Shown here in pieces: positions 44,583 to 55,019 of a stretch of 64,000 nt of DNA. The notes under the pieces are model-generated. The model had not been told where the DNA came from, did not search any database, and was given only the letters and a program-made list of their open reading frames with translations. Position 1 is the first letter of the stretch; the number at the start of each line of letters is the position of its first letter. The DNA lies in NCBI GenBank assembly GCA_006503475.1, contig RSEH01000018.1, forward strand, positions 168,890-232,889. Direction: 5' to 3'. The stretch comes from Stentor roeselii. Lineage: Eukaryota; Ciliophora; Heterotrichea; Heterotrichida; Stentoridae. The position numbers and the translations under genes are program-made.

Positions 44583-44964
44583 TTCAAGATTAAGGTAAGG
44601 GTTGATATGATTAAGGTTTTAGTTTAAATAGTACTTTTAAGGTGATTTTATAGAATAAGTTAAGGCATAATCACTTAAATTACCATTTTTAGACTGTTGA
44701 TGCAAATAAAATCGATTATTAATGACTTAAATTGTTTATTTGTGTAGTGAATGACTGTTGATAGAAGAATTCTATTTGACACTCAAGGCAGTATTTAATA
44801 AATTATCAGTAAAAATGCTTAAAACTCTTTTCACTCTATATTCAGAGCCGAAATCACAGAAAAATATAAAAACTGAGTCAAATGCTCATTATGTTTAACC
44901 CACTAACCCTGCATTTTCATCTAACTTAACAATGATCTATTCCAAATAATATTAATTTACTATC
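44583..44964. other. intergenic, no gene seen
   Basis: 382 bp of AT-rich sequence between two plus-strand genes. No ORF, RNA gene or repeat was found. Confidence 0.5.
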
Positions 44965-45537
44965 ATGAGTCTCAGAAATCGATTGCTAAGGATTTTCAAT
45001 CAAGATATCGAAGACAGGGCCTGGAAAAGATTATCTGTCGTCTGTGCAGAAGACCTTCAGATTTTTCGTCAGTCAGACAGCAGAAAAATTATCTTAGAGC
45101 AAAAACTGGAAAAAAATAATTTGAAGTCGAGAGTGAATTTCAATAAACTTGTTGAAGTAAATGAGTTCTTCAAACCTGCTCCAAGTAAAATCTCGAAACT
45201 TGGAGAACTCACTTCAATTGCCATGGACCTGAAAAAGGAGTAACTCATAAATAGCTGTGGGTTAATAGAAAATAATTTGAAACCCAGTAATAATCGTTTT
45301 CGTCGACCTTTAAGTGTAAGCGAAACCACCAAGAATTCAATTGTGGGAAACATGTCTCGTCACTTAACTGAATGCCCCAGCACAAGACCATTTTCCCAGA
45401 TATCAAAGCCAATTAAAGTAAAAACCTTAAACCAAGCTCTAAGTCTAGCTCAGAAGCTCAACAAAACATCAAACACGGTGAGTCTCGTGAAAACTAGATT
45501 ACAGAAAAGGTCTATTACTATTACAATTCGTAAATGA
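44965..45537 (+). CDS. small basic protein with one intron, unknown
   Basis: Exon 1 is 44965-45239 and exon 2 is 45255-45537, across the intron 45240-45254. The 185-residue product is basic, with an N-terminal helix (MSLRNRLLRIFNQDIEDRAW) and a Ser/Thr/Arg-rich second half ending RLQKRSITITIRK. Both exons are in the same frame, and read separately they would look like two tiny ORFs. Its 3' end converges on the coiled-coil gene with 10 bp between. No family is recognised. Confidence 0.72.
45240..45254 (+). other. 15-nt intron
   Basis: GTAACTCATAAATAG. Phase 2. Read through it would give TAA directly after GAG. Confidence 0.87.
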
Positions 45538-45547
45538 GTTAATATTA

Positions 45548-47656
45548 TTATCCTTTACAATCTTTAGATTTTAAGAACTTAATGTCTCTTCGACTATGCT
45601 GAGGAGTGACATGCTCACTCAGTAACTTTGAAACGGTAACATCCAGGAAATGTCGACTAGTAGTGCGAGTTCTCTGATGTGACTTAATCCTCACACTTGA
45701 ACAATCATTCAAAATCCCAGTTTTCAACTTTTCAGTGAATTCAGGGTTCCATGTATTATAAACCAGCTCTCCCAGGGTGTTAATCAATGTTTTCCTGGTA
45801 TAGGTCTTCATGTTGTACTGAACATCTGACGGGTTGTAACTGAGACAAGCCATTTTAAACGCTGAATAAATCAAAGGATTTTCTCCAGTGCATGACAAGC
45901 ATTCAGCTTTCAACGAAATCGGGAGTTTTGAGAGTGTTTTCTTCGATTTTGATTCAGAATATCCCTGAAGTTGAATGTTTTTCCTGTCTTCCTCGTCCTG
46001 GGCGAGCAGTTCAAAGATGATCTTCTCATTTTCAATAACAGCTAAAACGACCTCATTCAACTTAGCAATTTTCGCGTCATTATTATCCAGTTTTACTATT
46101 TTTTCATTGATATTGGCGAGATTTTCATTTAAAAATGTTTGAATATCGCTTAGGTCCTTAATTCGTTGTTTTCCGTTGATTTTTAGTTCTTCATTCAAAA
46201 TCAAAATCGTTTTAGAAAACTCTTGCTGAGCCTCCTGGACCTTAATTTTCATGACTTCAACACAAGTCCTCATCAAACTTTTGACCTCTTCATTAGTTTG
46301 AATGGCGATTTTGATGTCAACAGCAAGTTGATTGATTTGTTCCTGGACCCAGACAGGATCAAGTGAAATTTCTGAGATTTTTTCAAAAGACTCTAAACTT
46401 TTTTCAGTCTTCAAAGAGCTTTTATCAGAGACCTGCTCATTGACAGTTTCAACGTACTTGTCATTCACAGAGACCTTTACTGAGAGGGAAGGACTGGGGA
46501 CTTTAGGAGGACTGGCCAAGACTTTCACTTCAGACTCAACATTTTCTACTCTTTTTGTCTCTGCTTCTCTTTTCGTGGTGCTTCCGCCAGACTCCAGATG
46601 TTTCCTGGGGGATTCAATTGCTTCGATTTCAAGTTTTTTAAGAGTCTGGATTTTTAGAGGCTTTTCTAGTTCTTTCGTCATCCTTCGCTTGACCTGGACG
46701 AGTTTTTCCTCAAGTTTCGAAGAGCTGGCTAAGGTTTTTTTATGAAGAAGCTCAGTGGTTACAGGGTCTGGCCGAGGTTCTTCATTTTGTGGAAAAACTT
46801 GTCCTTCTGCAAGTGGGATGAGTTTTTTTATCTGCCTCGGGTCAAGGACCTGAAGAAGGGTGTCAGAAATTCCGCAAGAAATTTCAACTCTAAGCATTTT
46901 ATCGAGATACTCTCTTAAATTGTGCACTTCTAAATCTGCATGGCTCTTGTTTTTTTTTACCTCGTATTCCAGATGATTTCTCAGCTTTTTTAAGTCCCCA
47001 GGAAGCACTTTTTCTTGTTTTAAGTCTGAAATATCTGCTCGAAGGTCCTTCAAGATCTTCATCTGTGCTTCTGCCTGATTGACAATATCAGGAAGTGCAT
47101 TTTGATTGATTTCTGTGATTTTCGCTCTTTCTACTCGAATCATTTCCTCAACATTTTCTAACACCTTAGAGTCACTTTCAGAGAAGTTCAAAACCGCGAA
47201 TTCGATTTTTTCGATTTTATCTGAAAAGTTTTCCTTGAACTCACGAAAAGTGGTGGAAATATCGTCGAAAGCACTTCGAATGTGTTTTTGGATTTCTTCT
47301 AAGTTTTTTATGCGGGAAAGCATGTCTGAGAACTGGTGATTCATGAAATCAACTCTAGATCCCGTTGATTCAAGTTTCATGTGAAAAACTGTGTCCGTTG
47401 ATCGCTTGTCTGAAATGATTTCAAGAAGTCTTTTGTTGAACTCCTCATTCGGCACCATCCTGATGATGCTTTTACTGAGAAGGTTTTCAAAGTTCTTCAT
47501 CGATTCATCTGTTTGTTTCGTGCTTGCCTGGAGGTTCTTGAGGATTACTTCGTGTTCTAAGGTTTTGTTGATCGCTGGAGCTATTAAGTCAGAAACTATT
47601 GTTCTTAAACGGGTTTCTACTTCGAAGTAGTCGAATTCGTTGGATGGTTTATTCAT
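45548..47656 (-). CDS. large coiled-coil protein, unknown
   Basis: The frame is open further upstream, but the ATG at 47656 (MNKPSNEFDYFEVETRLRTI) is the likely start and gives 702 residues. Coiled coils lie near 40-230 and 440-540, split by an acidic/basic disordered linker. The C-terminal about 150 residues look conserved and folded (AECLSCTGENPLIYSAFKMA, LINTLGELVYNTWNPEF), then a basic tail with RTRTTSRHFLDVTVSKLL. The order (coil, linker, coil, basic tail) parallels the gene at 4391-6613. Its start codon is 6 bp from the divergent ankyrin-like gene. Confidence 0.75.
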   Translation of the reverse strand: MNKPSNEFDYFEVETRLRTIVSDLIAPAINKTLEHEVILKNLQASTKQTDESMKNFENLLSKSIIRMVPNEEFNKRLLEIISDKRSTDTVFHMKLESTGSRVDFMNHQFSDMLSRIKNLEEIQKHIRSAFDDISTTFREFKENFSDKIEKIEFAVLNFSESDSKVLENVEEMIRVERAKITEINQNALPDIVNQAEAQMKILKDLRADISDLKQEKVLPGDLKKLRNHLEYEVKKNKSHADLEVHNLREYLDKMLRVEISCGISDTLLQVLDPRQIKKLIPLAEGQVFPQNEEPRPDPVTTELLHKKTLASSSKLEEKLVQVKRRMTKELEKPLKIQTLKKLEIEAIESPRKHLESGGSTTKREAETKRVENVESEVKVLASPPKVPSPSLSVKVSVNDKYVETVNEQVSDKSSLKTEKSLESFEKISEISLDPVWVQEQINQLAVDIKIAIQTNEEVKSLMRTCVEVMKIKVQEAQQEFSKTILILNEELKINGKQRIKDLSDIQTFLNENLANINEKIVKLDNNDAKIAKLNEVVLAVIENEKIIFELLAQDEEDRKNIQLQGYSESKSKKTLSKLPISLKAECLSCTGENPLIYSAFKMACLSYNPSDVQYNMKTYTRKTLINTLGELVYNTWNPEFTEKLKTGILNDCSSVRIKSHQRTRTTSRHFLDVTVSKLLSEHVTPQHSRRDIKFLKSKDCKG

Positions 47657-47662
47657 AATAAT

Positions 47663-48853
47663 ATGAGCAGTGGGGAAGAAACTCAGGAATTCACTCAAGA
47701 TGTACCTGAGGAAATTGCAAGGATTATTAGGGAACAGGAATTTCACTTGCTTAATCACTTTTTTTCTCAGGGTGTTAAAACAGATTTGAATTCGGCCAGC
47801 TTGAATTTCGCGATTTGTTTGAAGGAATTAGTGGATAGAGGGTTTTATGAAGTGGTTTTGGATTTGGTTGCTAATAACTCGGATTTGTTCGAAGGCCAAT
47901 GGCCAAGTCCAATAATTCTCCAAAAATACTTCTCAGCAGTTCACCAAAACGATCTCGAGGACCTAGAATCCCTGATCCTTCATTTCGGTTGTTACCCAAA
48001 AATCCTCTCAAAGCAAGGTCATAACCTATTCGAAGAAGCAGTGCATTCAAACAGTCTCCAAATGTTGAAATTCGTGAAAGAAACAATAGGAGTAGTATCA
48101 AAAGACGAGAAAACTTTGCTGGAAGCAGGCAGTTTAGGTCACAAAGGAATTTTGCAGTATTTATACGAAGAAATCGGTGTAGAAGTGCGTGACTCCGCGA
48201 GACTTCTCAAGAACGTGATAGAAGCGGGTTCGCTGGAGTGTTTGCAGTACATCAGGTGCTACATGGGCATCGGGTCGATCAGTGACGAGAGCGTGATTGA
48301 GTTTGCCCTCTTCCAGGCGGTCCAGATGCACCGTTTGGACCTCTTGGACTACCTCATAACTTATTTCAATGTCGAGTTCGACCCTGCCCGCATACAGCCA
48401 ACGAAGAAAATTGTCGGAAACAGGAAAAATATTTGTCTTTATTTGAGCTTTCATACTGCTGTCGTTCATAATGAACTCGACTTCTTGCTTCATGTCATTC
48501 ATGCTGTTAAAGTCAGACTTGGAACGAAAAAAAATAAGTCAAAACTTACTACTTATCTTGAACTACTTAATATGACGGTAAAAAAAAATAACTTCAATAT
48601 GATGAAACTTTTGATCAAACATGGAAAAATGTGGCCTTCTGCTTGTTTAGAGGATAATCCTGATGATGATGTCATCTTGGAAATTGAAAAGGCTTCTTTG
48701 AGGAAAAAGGAAAAAATTAGAATGCTTAGGTTTTTGAAGAAATATGATTTTAGAGAGGAGTATGAACTTGCTATTCAAAGGATCTCTACGAAAAGTGAGG
48801 AAAAAACGGAAAGTGAAAACTTGAAGAAGATCAAGATGGAATTTAATAACTAA
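47663..48853 (+). CDS. ankyrin-like repeat protein
   Basis: A 396-residue helical-repeat protein with degenerate ankyrin units of about 33 residues, for example LLEAGSLGHKGILQYLYEEI, NVIEAGSLECLQYIRCYM and LNMTVKKNNFNMMKLLIKHG. These keep the A-x-x-G-x-x-x-x-L-x-x-L pattern but have lost the TPLH start. Probably a protein-binding scaffold. The C-terminal 50 residues are Lys/Glu-rich. Confidence 0.72.
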   Translation: MSSGEETQEFTQDVPEEIARIIREQEFHLLNHFFSQGVKTDLNSASLNFAICLKELVDRGFYEVVLDLVANNSDLFEGQWPSPIILQKYFSAVHQNDLEDLESLILHFGCYPKILSKQGHNLFEEAVHSNSLQMLKFVKETIGVVSKDEKTLLEAGSLGHKGILQYLYEEIGVEVRDSARLLKNVIEAGSLECLQYIRCYMGIGSISDESVIEFALFQAVQMHRLDLLDYLITYFNVEFDPARIQPTKKIVGNRKNICLYLSFHTAVVHNELDFLLHVIHAVKVRLGTKKNKSKLTTYLELLNMTVKKNNFNMMKLLIKHGKMWPSACLEDNPDDDVILEIEKASLRKKEKIRMLRFLKKYDFREEYELAIQRISTKSEEKTESENLKKIKMEFNN

Positions 48854-48990
48854 TAATGAAGTCTTCATGTTTAATAATCAATTAAACTAATTTTCTCTCA
48901 TAATCATCACGAAAATGAATTTAGAGCTAAGTAAAAATCCTAATTTTACAACTAAATCATTATAATCTCTAAAAAATAATCGTTAACCAC

Positions 48991-49428
48991 TTAAGCAAAA
49001 AGCTCAATAATATCTTTTCTTTTATAAGAAGAAATAATCTTTCCACTCGGACTTTTTCCAATTTCCCTGAACCTTCCCCTCGAGTTCTGATTTGAATCTC
49101 TACAAAATAAGCTTTGCCTCCTTTGAGAAGATCTTCGATCCTCAGGAAAAACAAGGCTAGAATTGATTCTTTTCGAGACCTCTTTATTAACACTGACATC
49201 CCTGGATTCCTTCAACAAATTCCTGTCAGTCCCTCCACTTCTAATCTTTTTTTTCACAGCAACTAAAGAAGGAAGTTCAGGTAAACTTGCCCCGTTCTTC
49301 TTCGAAAACGGTTTGCATTTCGATAGACATACTTTTAAGCTATTCAGGCCTAAAAAGGCCTGAAACTCTTTACCAGATGCTCCACCTTTAAGATGTTCTA
49401 AGGCATGTTTAAATTGAAAGAAAGTCAT
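48991..49428 (-). CDS. TPPP/p25-alpha-like protein, 5' end unclear
   Basis: The first ATG in the frame is at 49428 (MTFFQFKHALEHLKGG), giving 145 residues. The frame stays open upstream to about 49650 without an ATG, and that part looks coding: KFLKFCLDFNFSLSHEAFLH and IYNKSCNFSKE lead straight into MTFFQF. Together these match the p25-alpha/TPPP core (FxKxCKD..., ...ITFxQFxxALxxLA), a microtubule-associated fold. No GT occurs in the upstream part that could make a 15-nt intron to a further ATG. The gene may have lost its true 5' end at the edge of the AT-rich region, or may use a non-ATG start. The rest is basic and Ser-rich. Confidence 0.55.
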   Translation of the reverse strand: MTFFQFKHALEHLKGGASGKEFQAFLGLNSLKVCLSKCKPFSKKNGASLPELPSLVAVKKKIRSGGTDRNLLKESRDVSVNKEVSKRINSSLVFPEDRRSSQRRQSLFCRDSNQNSRGRFREIGKSPSGKIISSYKRKDIIELFA

Positions 49429-50403
49429 TTCTTTTGAAAAGTTGCAGGACTTGTTGTAAATGTGCAGAAACGCTTCATGACTCAGGGAAAAGTTGAAGTC
49501 TAGACAGAATTTCAAGAACTTTCCTCGAGATAACGTGTTTGAATTGCTGTTTATTTGGTCAAAAGTTGGACTTTTTCCTATCAGCTGCTGTTGATTTGAA
49601 TAGAATCTGAAAATTTTTAAGAGATTTTTTTCTTGTTTGCCTTGCTTGGAAATTTTAATTTATTAGAGAGATGTTTTTGATTAGGTAGGAGATTAGAGAT
49701 TGATTATTATGTCGATTGTTTTTTTGAGATAGTAAGAAAGGTTATGTTAAATAATTAAGATTTAAAATTCATTGTGCCAATAATTAGATATTGTAATTTT
49801 AGTCAGTCATCTAAATCTTCTAGTTTACATTTCTAGGACTATATTTATCTTGTTTCTGATAGAAATAATTTTTATATATTTTAAAGTTTAAGGTTATTGT
49901 TTAGATAGAAAAGTTTGAACTTCTAAAAATTTGTTCATTTCTTTGATTTATAATTTAAGGATAATGGAACTATTAAAGCTCAATCATTATAATTTTATAA
50001 TAGACTCAGTAAATTGATAATCTGATAAAAATAACTCTCTATCACAATATGCAATTTTAGGTAATTTTTACTTATTAGTACTTAATAAGCACTATGACTT
50101 GACATACTTAGCAGAAATAATCTTATAATAATAGAATATTTTAAATAAAACGATCTAATTATTCAATCTATCTATCTTTAATCATTGCTTGAAAACTTTA
50201 AAGTATTCATGCTTATTAATGAATCATTCAAAAATGAGGATTTATTGTTTCCTAATCTGAAATTTCATAAGACTCTTTTAATTAAATGTATTATTATCTA
50301 ACCTAATAGCCTAATTCTCCATAGATGCATGTGCTACTTATTATTATTAACAAATATTACTCATCATGAACTAAATTGTCCTAAAGCCCTCATTCATTTC
50401 GGA

Positions 50404-50830
50404 CAGAGGTGAGTTTTATCATACCAGCCCTTGATACAAAAGGGTATGCAAGAGACACAAGGCTAATAATTTAAAAAACTATGAACATTATCCGAACTAT
50501 GCATCTGATGCTGTTTTCAACACAAGCAGTAACTGTGATTTTGCAATTCTTACACATGACTAGAATAGGCATATTTCCAAATATTGTAGCATCTAGATTG
50601 TTTGTCAAGATCACTATACCTGGATGTTGGTGTGAAGAATGAATCGGTTCATATATAATTTGGAAGCATCTCTATTTTTATTGTAGAATTGGGACCCGAT
50701 TCTTGAGGAGGATGATTGATCGGAAGATAATCAAGAGGAGGAGGGTAATCTGATTGCTAGTCTGGATCAGCAGGTATCGAATACAGATATTCTCGAGTAG
50801 GAGTATAATTAGATTATTTCTTTAAGTATT
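50404..50830 (+). pseudogene. decayed coding remnant, identity unknown
   Basis: The base composition rises above the surrounding AT desert, and two reading frames give protein-like pieces interrupted by stops. One reads KNYEHYPNYASDAVFNTSS then CDFAILTHD; a later one reads NWDPILEEDD, stop, SEDNQEEEGNLIASLDQQ. The break pattern suggests an old gene with several nonsense and frame changes. No family can be named safely. Confidence 0.3.
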
Positions 50831-53800
50831 TAATATTCACTCAAAACTGAAGAGTGCGACTACTGGCATGTTCAAGATAACCTTGTGATAAAATTTCTCA
50901 GTCAACGATCTAAACTATGATTTTGAAGTTAGCCTTAGTTCCAGTGTTTCATTAGATGAAAACTATTTGTTTTATAATGATCTGAACCTATCGTTTTAAG
51001 AATAAAGCCAAATCTAAACTTAAAACATCAAAATATCGAAAATCCTTGTACTCTGGGTTAGAAGTAATATCTCTAAAGCGGTTCTGAAAGAAAGTCTATG
51101 TATTTTAGACCTTCTAAAATACTTAAATCAATTATTCTGGCTCATTTCTTACTCGACTTAACTTAAAGGATAAAATAGTAGTTGTTAACTATTAGAAGGT
51201 GTTATCTAAAATCAACAATATTTGCATGAATCATCTTATCATATTATAAAGTTGCGTCAAATGTTGGAACCTTTTCTAAAGAATTTTTGATGTTAAATTT
51301 AAGACATAAATTTAAGGATAAAATTATCATTGTACATCATAATCAAGTCAGTGATAGGAATTAATATTTTTGATTACTCTAATAGTGATAATCTATAAAT
51401 TTCATGATATTTCATATAGTTTACATTTGGTCTGCTGATTAGTTAATTTTTAGAATTTACAAAAATTGTATTGAATAGTATTAAGAAAACCATATAATCA
51501 AACCTTATCTGAGTCTGAAAAGTAAAATTTCTTTCAGAATTTTGAGAAGTTAAATCATCTTTAAGGAATATATACTTGATTTTTCAAATCGATAAAACTT
51601 ATCAAATGATAAAAAACTCAGATTAATAAATCTTCTTAAATATTATTTAAGCTTACTAGCTATAGTTAAAATTGTTTTAATTTCTATATTTAAAATGTTT
51701 AACATAACAATAAGTAGGAAATCATCGTGATTGTAGTAAATTATTTCAATTAGCATACCAATCCATACACATATCAAAGAAAGTATATATTTTATTGAAT
51801 AATTATTTCAAACTTTAGATTTAAGCATAAGGTGATTTAGTTATTCGAGATCTAAGCAATAAGGTCTTAAAAATCCAATAAAATATTTCAAGCAAAGCGA
51901 TTTGATGTTTTCTGCAAGATATATAATAAAAAAAATTGAATACTTATAATAAGTGATAATCAAATCCATTCATATAAGTACTTACTTTAAACACTTCTAT
52001 TGTACCTTGATGATATCATATCAAGGAACCTCAGGCATATTTCTAATTCTCATATATATTATTGTAGTTAAAAAATTAATAAAAACTTCAGCTTGCATCA
52101 AGCATAAAAAATTCAAGATAATTTATATTAATGATTTTTATGACTGCAGTTTTTATAGAATAATATACAATTTCACAACTAATCTTAAAAATTTAAAATT
52201 GGAAGTAATCTGTAATCATAACTTTCAGCAAGAAGTTTATAAAATAATGCAAACTCGCTCTACAAGTTACTAGATCATAAAATGTTGTAATGTATGGTAT
52301 TATTTGAAGAATTTGCAGAAATCATGAGTAAGTTCCTGCTGTTGCAACTGAGTTGATTTACAATAAGGATTTTAGTATTATCTATAATATAAATAATTTA
52401 GGATTCAAACTAGTAGAACCAGCCTCTTCCCCTATAAAATTCAACGAGGTGTAAAACATTTTTTTCATATCTGTATATCTTATGATTATCTCTGAAATAT
52501 CTGAGTAGCTACTTCAATGATATTAAAAATCTGAAAAGTAATGAATCAATCAAAGAAGATGAATTTAGCATTTAAAATTACTAGAACAGTAAAATAGTTA
52601 GTATACTAGAACGTTATCAATTATATTGTTCATGACATTCTGAATATTTTATTCAATTATATGAAATTGATTTCCAAGTAAACAATCATCTTAAATGAGG
52701 ATAATCAGCAGAGTTAGATATTTAATACTAAATATAACCGAGGTTTCTCACTGTTTTATGAATCACTAAACTTAGTATTTTTGATAAATTATAATCTGGA
52801 ATTCTAACAAAAAAATTTAAGGGTTATTTTAAAATGAGATCTTTATTTTATAAAAAATCAATATTTTAAGTTTTTAAACTCGAATGAAATTCCATTAAAG
52901 GTAGTGCAAATCGTTCATATTTTTTTTTAGAATTTAAGGTTTATTAGGATTTTTATAAATATTTCCCAACCTTACTAAAAATCTTGGTTAATAGAATTAA
53001 GGATTCAATTAATTAGAAAAATATTTATGTTTTTTGATCAATCATATTTTAGTTAAAACTGTTGGAATTTTAAGATAATTATGATAGTCTTTATTTAAGT
53101 TATGATAAGGTGTAATGAAATTGAAAGATCTTTAATTAATTTGAAAATTCAAAGAGTTTAAACTAAATATTAATGATACTTATTCAAGAGAACAAAGAGT
53201 CGTTGGCAAGAATATACAAAGAATGATGAATTAATTGAAAACACAATACCAGAGTAGTATTAAATCAGCATTTAAATTTGATTATTGATTTTTAAAATTT
53301 AAAGTATATGTAACTATCAAATTGGTTTAAGTAATAAATTCTAAATTTTTTCCCTTATCAAGTTAATAGAGTTGTTTTTTCGATCATCCGAGTCTGAGTT
53401 CTTTAATAATAAACCTCTTGAGACACAGCGCTTCTATATAGCTAACTTCAAATTTATTGATAACCTAATGGACTATTATTAAAATGATTAAAATCTTAAA
53501 AGCATTACGAACTGTATAAATGCAAATTTTCATTTTATTGCCATAGATTAAATAAAATGTTTAAGTTTTCAATTTAGAATGATAGATCGACTTATTCAAA
53601 ATAATCTGTTCATATGAATAATTATGAATATTCTATTAACTGATTTGGATGCATTAAAATAATTTATCCAATAATTTCAAGATTATATTATAAGCAAGGT
53701 TAATCTTAGATCTTAAGGTTTTTAATGAATAATCTAATTCAAGTTTGACTTAGATTTATCCCGATAGTAGAATAGAAAACTTTATTACTAAAATAATTGA

Positions 53801-54240
53801 TTAATGGCTTTATAAGTGCTTTAAAAAGGCGATAAGAAATGCACTTGATAAAATTAAAGTATTGAAAATTAGAAGATTATGTTCTGAATAAATATGTTTA
53901 TACAAAAGTTCTTTGAAATAAATTGTTTGAACTTAAATAAACCTCCACTTATAGTTGATCCATAATACAAAATTTTATTATTTTAGTAAAGAATTAGAAA
54001 TTATGATTTATTGATTACATTATGGATATTACTTAAAAGGTTTATATTAAGCATCTTCTTATCAAGTAAAGACCTTTCTATCTTTCTTATCATTGATAGC
54101 AAATATGTAATTTTTAACTCACTTCACAAATATAACGATTATTTGTGGATCATCATAATTCAATAAGACTTCAAGATAAAACGAATTTTAAAGCCCTTAT
54201 AGAAAAGTAATTTATAATTTCTTTACTGATAGGTAGTTCA

Positions 54241-54321
54241 AAGATATATTATGAGAGAAATAATGAAGAGATAGCTGAAATCAGGAAAAAATTTGAGGAA
54301 CTGTTAACTAAAATTAAATGA
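54241..54321 (+). pseudogene. short coiled-coil-like remnant
   Basis: The frame reads KIYYERNNEEIAEIRKKF then EELLTKIK and stops at TGA; after the stop coding-like sequence continues in the same frame (GIIENLSNLKNFQSKGKLKN). The charged heptad pattern stands out in the desert, but the piece is short and could be chance. Confidence 0.2.
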
Positions 54322-55019
54322 GGAATAATTGAAAATCTATCGAATCTAAAAAATTTTCAAAGTAAGGGAAAACTTAAAAATCAATCGTAACTGAATTAAT
54401 ACTTTCGAAAATTTAAATCTCAATACGATTTGGATCAAAGATTCTAAGATGTAAATGATTATCCCTTCTAAAAGTTAAATATATATTGAATCTATATTAT
54501 TTATTGCTTTAATATTCAATTTTTGCCAAAAATTCGATATTTTCATTTTTATCATATTCAATTTCACTTCTATCTTTTTAAACTTCAATAAATAAATATT
54601 CATGAGAAATTAGAAATCGCAGAAATCATAGTCTATTTGGATTAGAGTTTTGATTAATAGTTATCTTATTACTTACAATTCTGATATTTTATTATTAAGA
54701 AGTGAGAATGATTATCAGAAACATTTATAAAATAAAGAAAAGCTGAGCCTTAAAGTTAGTACATTACTTGGAAGTTGAATTTACATTCTATTAAATGATT
54801 GTTCACAAAACCCATTTTAGTTTTCAAATATGTTTGTACTTATCGATAAGAATTTTTAAAAATATGAGTAAAGTTTGAATATTTACTTTAGCTCTGATAT
54901 TTCTAATCAATATTATGAAATTAGAATATTAAAAATTTGTACCACTACTAAAAAAAATCTTATAAAAACCTTAATCATCAAATTCATTTAATAAACAGAT
55001 TATTATGACTAATTAAGAG

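Larger units (their letters stand above)
49650..55019. other. AT-rich, gene-poor stretch
   Basis: About 5.4 kb without a convincing intact gene. ORFs are short, stops are dense in all frames, and base composition is visibly more A/T-rich than to the left. Decayed coding-like pieces occur at 50404-50830 and 54241-54321. An ORF of 106 codons at 51953-52273 has composition expected by chance. No tRNA, rRNA or long repeats were recognised. Confidence 0.6.

Noticed and set aside
44572-44597. 16-nt GT...AG gap at the end of the DHHC gene
   Set aside because: Removing it leads to a stop within three codons, so it does not extend the protein.
51953-52273. 106-codon ORF in the gene desert
   Set aside because: Composition is Ile/Lys/Asn-rich as expected from AT-rich DNA, with no repeats, domain or conserved look.
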